Notes under the pieces: generated by a model
Told to the model about the DNA's origin: nothing
Databases searched by the model: none
The model's input: the letters and a program-made list of their open reading frames with translations, nothing else
Position numbers and translations under genes: made by a program
Part shown: positions 61,155 through 64,000 of the stretch, one piece after another
Layout of the letters: every line of letters begins with the position of its first letter
How positions within the stretch are numbered: the stretch's first letter is position 1
Source: Mycolicibacterium septicum DSM 44393
GTDB taxonomy: Bacteria > Actinomycetota > Actinomycetes > Mycobacteriales > Mycobacteriaceae
NCBI RefSeq assembly: GCF_000455325.1
Contig: NZ_HG322952.1
Location: forward strand, 148,476 to 212,475
Direction of reading: 5' to 3'
Length of the DNA: 64,000 bases

Positions 61155-62390
61155 GTGACCCGGCGCGAGCTCGAGTTCGGCTGCAGCATCATCGTCGTCG
61201 GGTTGCTGGCCGGTCTGGCGGGTATGGCGACGACGGTTCTCCTGCACTTCGTCGAACACCTCACCTACGCCTACTCGTTCGGCTCCTTGCTCGAGGGTGT
61301 CACCGGCAGCAGCCCGGTGCGCCGCGCGGTCGGGCCGATGATCGGCGGGGCGCTGGCCGGGTTCGGCTGGTGGATTCTGCGTCGGCACTACGAAGTCCCC
61401 GGGCTGGGTTCGACCATCGCCGAGCACAGGCCCATCCCGCGGGTTTCGCTGACGCTCGACGCGGCGCTGCAGGTCCTGGTGGTGGGTTCCGGCGCGTCCC
61501 TGGGCCGCGAGGGTGCACCCCGCCAGGTTGCCGCGGTACTCGGCGATGCCGGAACCTCACGGTGGGCGCTGACACCCCACGACCGCGAGATCCTGCTCGC
61601 CTGCGCCGCGGGAGCCGGGCTCGGAGCGGTCTACAGCGTGCCGATCGGCGGCGCCTTGTTCGCGATCCGGATCATGTTGCGCACGTGGCATCCGCGGGCT
61701 GTCGGCGCCGCGTTGATCACCTCAGCGCTCGCGGTGGCGGTCGCCTCGCCGGTGACACATGTTCGGGCTCCGCTGGATTGGCCGGACCCGAGCCTGTCTT
61801 ACCTGTTGACCGGTTTCGCTTTGGTCCTGGCGCCACTGGCTCTGGTGGTGGGCATGGCCTTCAACCGGATCATGGCGCTGGCCCGGCCCACGGCACCGGT
61901 CACGTCGTGGCTGATCATCCCGGGCATTGCCGCGGCGGGCCTGCTCGTCGGTCTCGGTTCGCTGTGGTGGCCGGAGCTTCCGGGTAACGGGAAGAGCATT
62001 CTGACGGTCAGCCTCGCCAGCGGGATGACGCTCGGATCCGCGGCGGTGATCCTGCTCCTGAAGCCCGTCCTCACCGCGGTCTTTCTGCGCGCCGGCGCGG
62101 TGGGCGGCATGCTGACGCCCGCGCTGGCGACCGGCGCCGCGCTCGGTTCACTCGTGGCGCTGGCGATCAACACGCTTGGTCTTCACCCCGTCAGCGTCGC
62201 TGCCGTGTCATTGACCTGTGCGGCCGGAGTACTCGCGGTGACGCAGCGCGCACCGATCTGGGCCGCGCTGTTCGTGTGGGAGTTGGCGCGGCCCCCGCTG
62301 TGGGTTTTGCTGCCCTTCCTGGCCGCTGCGCTGGCCGCGTACGGACTGCACGCGCTGCGCGAGCGCCGCACCGAAGCGCCGGTCGACTGA
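61155..62390 (+). CDS. ClC-family chloride channel/transporter
   Basis: 411 residues with about ten membrane helices. ClC landmarks: GSGASLGREGAPRQVAAVLG, whose Glu is the usual gating glutamate though the motif reads GREGAP rather than GREGP; AAGAGLGAVYSVPIGGALFA; and GAVGGMLTPALATGAALGSL. No C-terminal CBS domains. Likely a Cl-/H+ exchanger or channel, perhaps for pH balance. GTG 61155 is set by a leaderless-type hexamer. Confidence 0.87.
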   Translation: MTRRELEFGCSIIVVGLLAGLAGMATTVLLHFVEHLTYAYSFGSLLEGVTGSSPVRRAVGPMIGGALAGFGWWILRRHYEVPGLGSTIAEHRPIPRVSLTLDAALQVLVVGSGASLGREGAPRQVAAVLGDAGTSRWALTPHDREILLACAAGAGLGAVYSVPIGGALFAIRIMLRTWHPRAVGAALITSALAVAVASPVTHVRAPLDWPDPSLSYLLTGFALVLAPLALVVGMAFNRIMALARPTAPVTSWLIIPGIAAAGLLVGLGSLWWPELPGNGKSILTVSLASGMTLGSAAVILLLKPVLTAVFLRAGAVGGMLTPALATGAALGSLVALAINTLGLHPVSVAAVSLTCAAGVLAVTQRAPIWAALFVWELARPPLWVLLPFLAAALAAYGLHALRERRTEAPVD

Positions 62391-62911
62391 CCCGTCGGCG
62401 GGCAAACCCGGCAACGGATTCCGTCGTTCTTGGAACTGACCGAGCCTGCCACTTCGTTGCCAATGCAAAGACTGGTACGTGTACCGAGACCGACGGTCTC
62501 ACTAGTGTCGGGCGCCGCATTCGACCGGCGTCTGTTTTACAGATCACACCATGATGTCCACTGTGCCCGCGCTAACTCTCCGCCAGGCGCCGCGCCGACA
62601 TTACCGCTGGGTAACCTAACCGCACTTATCGCCGACGGCTTCGCTGGCAATCGATTGGCCACCCCTGTCATATGTTTGCTACATCAGGTGCACAGCCAGT
62701 CGGAATATCGCTACTTTCGGTATCGCAACCATGTACCGCGACCTCGGGAAATGCGCACTACCAGTGATAACCCAGATACCCGAAGTTCATTTGCGGAGCC
62801 ATCAGCGGGGTCAGTCGAGCTGAAAAAATGCTTAGAAAATTTGCAGACAACCGAACTTACTTTGGGGTAACTTCTGCGCCGACCTTAGTTACGCTCCCGT
62901 AAGGAGATTCA
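62391..62911. other. 521-bp stretch without a convincing gene, lower G+C
   Basis: Visibly richer in A and T than the surroundings, especially 62640-62900. The longest frame (62430-62870, plus) has odd composition and no family pattern, so it was not called. AACTTACTTTGGGGTAACTT and TTACG-CTCC-CGTAA lie just before the ribosome site AAGGAG of the next gene. It probably holds the promoter and a long 5' leader of that gene. Confidence 0.5.
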
Positions 62912-64000
62912 ATGCAACTCGCTGCTCGGTCGTACATGGCCGCGGGGGTAGCACTTGTAGGTGCCAGCGCGATCGCGGTCAGCCCGATGGCTCCGCCCGC
63001 CCCAGAAGTGCACATGCCCGTAGCGCTGACGGCAGCCATCGAGAACCCACTGACCGTCTTCGAACCGGCGATCGCCGCCACGCAGACGTTGTTCAACAAC
63101 TTCATCGAACGCCAGACCACCAATCCGCTTCCGGTCCTGCGCCAGCTCGCCACCAATGTGGCCACGGGCGTCCAGGTATTCGCAAACACTGATCCCGTCC
63201 TGGTTGTTGCGCTGGCACTGACACACGGCGTCATCACCGCCCAGGAGATCGGGCCCAACCTGGCCGCGCTCGGGGAGACCACCTCCTCGGCGATGAATGC
63301 ACTCGTGGAGAACCTCGGTGTACTCGCCGCCGGACTGCCCGATGCGCTGCAGGCCGCGGGCGCCCTGATTGCCGCCGGCGATCCCAACGGTGCCATCAAC
63401 GCGATCATGGGCCCGGGCGTGCAGCCGATCATCAACATCATGCTCGAAACCGTGAACCCCCAGATCAACGCTGTCGGTCACGTGCTCGGCGTTCCTCAGC
63501 CGATTCTCGACGCTGCGACGGAGTCCACCCTCGGCGTCTTGATCGCCGTGGCCTCGGCAACCGTGGGTATCGGATTCGACCTCCCCGGTTATCCCCTGCC
63601 CCTCGTGAAGCAGGTCATCGCCGGGACTCAGAGCGTGCTGGCGGCTGCCGCTTCGGGCGATCCGGGCACCTTCGTGAATGCCTTGCAGCACAGCGTTGCC
63701 GACTTCGCAGCCGATGTCGCATACCAGGTGGATCAGACGATCAGCATGGGTAACTACATCGCGGATTCGTTCACCAACGCCCTCAAGCAGATCACGCCCA
63801 AGCCGGTCCCCTTCCCGGATATCGATGATCTGCCCAAGGCTCTGGCCGCACCGGCCCCCGCCGTCGCGGCCACCACGGCGGTCACCACGGCGCTCAAGCC
63901 GGCGGCCACGCCGGTTGAGAAGACGGAGTCTGCTCCGGCCACCGAGGCCGACAACGCCTCTGGCACCGGGACGGATACTTCGGCCGCGCCGACCACCGAC
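62912..64000 (+). CDS. Exported mycobacterial protein, cut by the right edge
   Basis: From ATG 62912 (AAGGAG 6 nt upstream) 363 codons are open to the window end. Signal-like start MQLAARSYMAAGVALVGASA then APPAPEVHMPV. The body is rich in Ala, Val and Asn-Pro (ENPLTVFEPAIAATQTLF, GAINAIMGPGVQPIINIMLE); after about residue 300 it becomes Ala/Thr/Pro-rich and acidic. The RSYMAAG start and ENPLT echo the exported protein at 58339 (RSYLVAG, QNPLT). Function unknown; no catalytic motif is seen. Confidence 0.72.
   Translation, partial: MQLAARSYMAAGVALVGASAIAVSPMAPPAPEVHMPVALTAAIENPLTVFEPAIAATQTLFNNFIERQTTNPLPVLRQLATNVATGVQVFANTDPVLVVALALTHGVITAQEIGPNLAALGETTSSAMNALVENLGVLAAGLPDALQAAGALIAAGDPNGAINAIMGPGVQPIINIMLETVNPQINAVGHVLGVPQPILDAATESTLGVLIAVASATVGIGFDLPGYPLPLVKQVIAGTQSVLAAAASGDPGTFVNALQHSVADFAADVAYQVDQTISMGNYIADSFTNALKQITPKPVPFPDIDDLPKALAAPAPAVAATTAVTTALKPAATPVEKTESAPATEADNASGTGTDTSAAPTTD

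Noticed and set aside
62430..62870. 146-codon frame in the long gap
   Set aside because: Unusual composition, no ribosome site and no recognisable family pattern; lies in A/T-richer non-coding DNA.

Overview
The window is chromosomal DNA of a high-G+C actinobacterium, almost certainly a rapidly growing Mycobacterium (Mycolicibacterium). Gene order follows, in reverse, the block of the M. tuberculosis chromosome that runs from the trehalose importer (Rv1238-Rv1235) down to mshB (Rv1170). Mycothiol, F420, methylglucose lipopolysaccharide and GlgM-type glucan genes are all present. No tRNA, rRNA, insertion sequence, prophage or CRISPR array was seen. The species cannot be fixed from the sequence alone.

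Layout. 1-4.0 kb: lpqY-sugA-sugB-sugC trehalose importer (sugC cut by the left edge). 4.1-9.7 kb: stress and membrane proteins, a CitE-like CoA lyase, a soluble MgtE-like CBS protein, a DUF1003 protein and a lytic transglycosylase. 9.8-15 kb: mrp facing the envelope-stress cluster sigE-rseA-htrA-tatB; htrA carries a one-base frameshift. A SAM methyltransferase follows. 15-19 kb: a self-regulated TetR repressor with its ABC efflux pump (Rv1219c-Rv1217c type) and an isoprenylcysteine-methyltransferase-like protein. 19-21 kb: divergent TetR/acyltransferase pair and a DUF4126 membrane protein. 21-29 kb: glgC/glgM, DUF3117, tagA, a DivIVA-like protein, gpgS, folP2, fadD6 and a LOG-family enzyme. 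29-36 kb: accessory stretch with a TetR, a STAS protein, an ATPase that looks like a LuxR-type regulator without its DNA-binding end, a putative type VII-secreted protein, an ABC-F ATPase and an S4 protein. 35.7-37.8 kb: divergent dapE/dapD. 37.8-43.3 kb: GH27 lipoprotein, small secreted protein, VOC protein, fadD36, a DUF309-Nudix fusion and an IPNS-like oxygenase. 43.3-47.6 kb: proline catabolism (pruB, pruA, pruR). 47.6-52.6 kb: carotenoid oxygenase, NarL-type two-component system, dapC, fdxC. 52.6-58.1 kb: fadH, yceI (bracketed by two copies of a palindromic repeat) and fbiC. 58.3-64 kb: exported protein, small membrane proteins, mshB, a ClC channel, a 0.5-kb non-coding stretch and a second exported protein cut by the right edge.

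Themes. Cell-envelope sugars (trehalose recycling, maltose-1-phosphate, methylglucose lipopolysaccharide), lysine/DAP synthesis (dapC, dapD, dapE), redox cofactors (FO, mycothiol, ferredoxin) and lipid activation (fadD6, fadD36, fadH) dominate. At least fifteen genes have a TANNNT-like -10 hexamer placed 6-8 nt before the start codon, the layout of leaderless mycobacterial transcripts; this decided many starts. The most distinctive regulatory sites are a repressor operator covering the -10 and start codon of the Rv1219c-type gene, a MerR/SoxR-like box in a 19-bp spacer before the IPNS-like oxygenase, a KstR-consensus site before fadH, and PruR-type half-sites between pruA and pruR.
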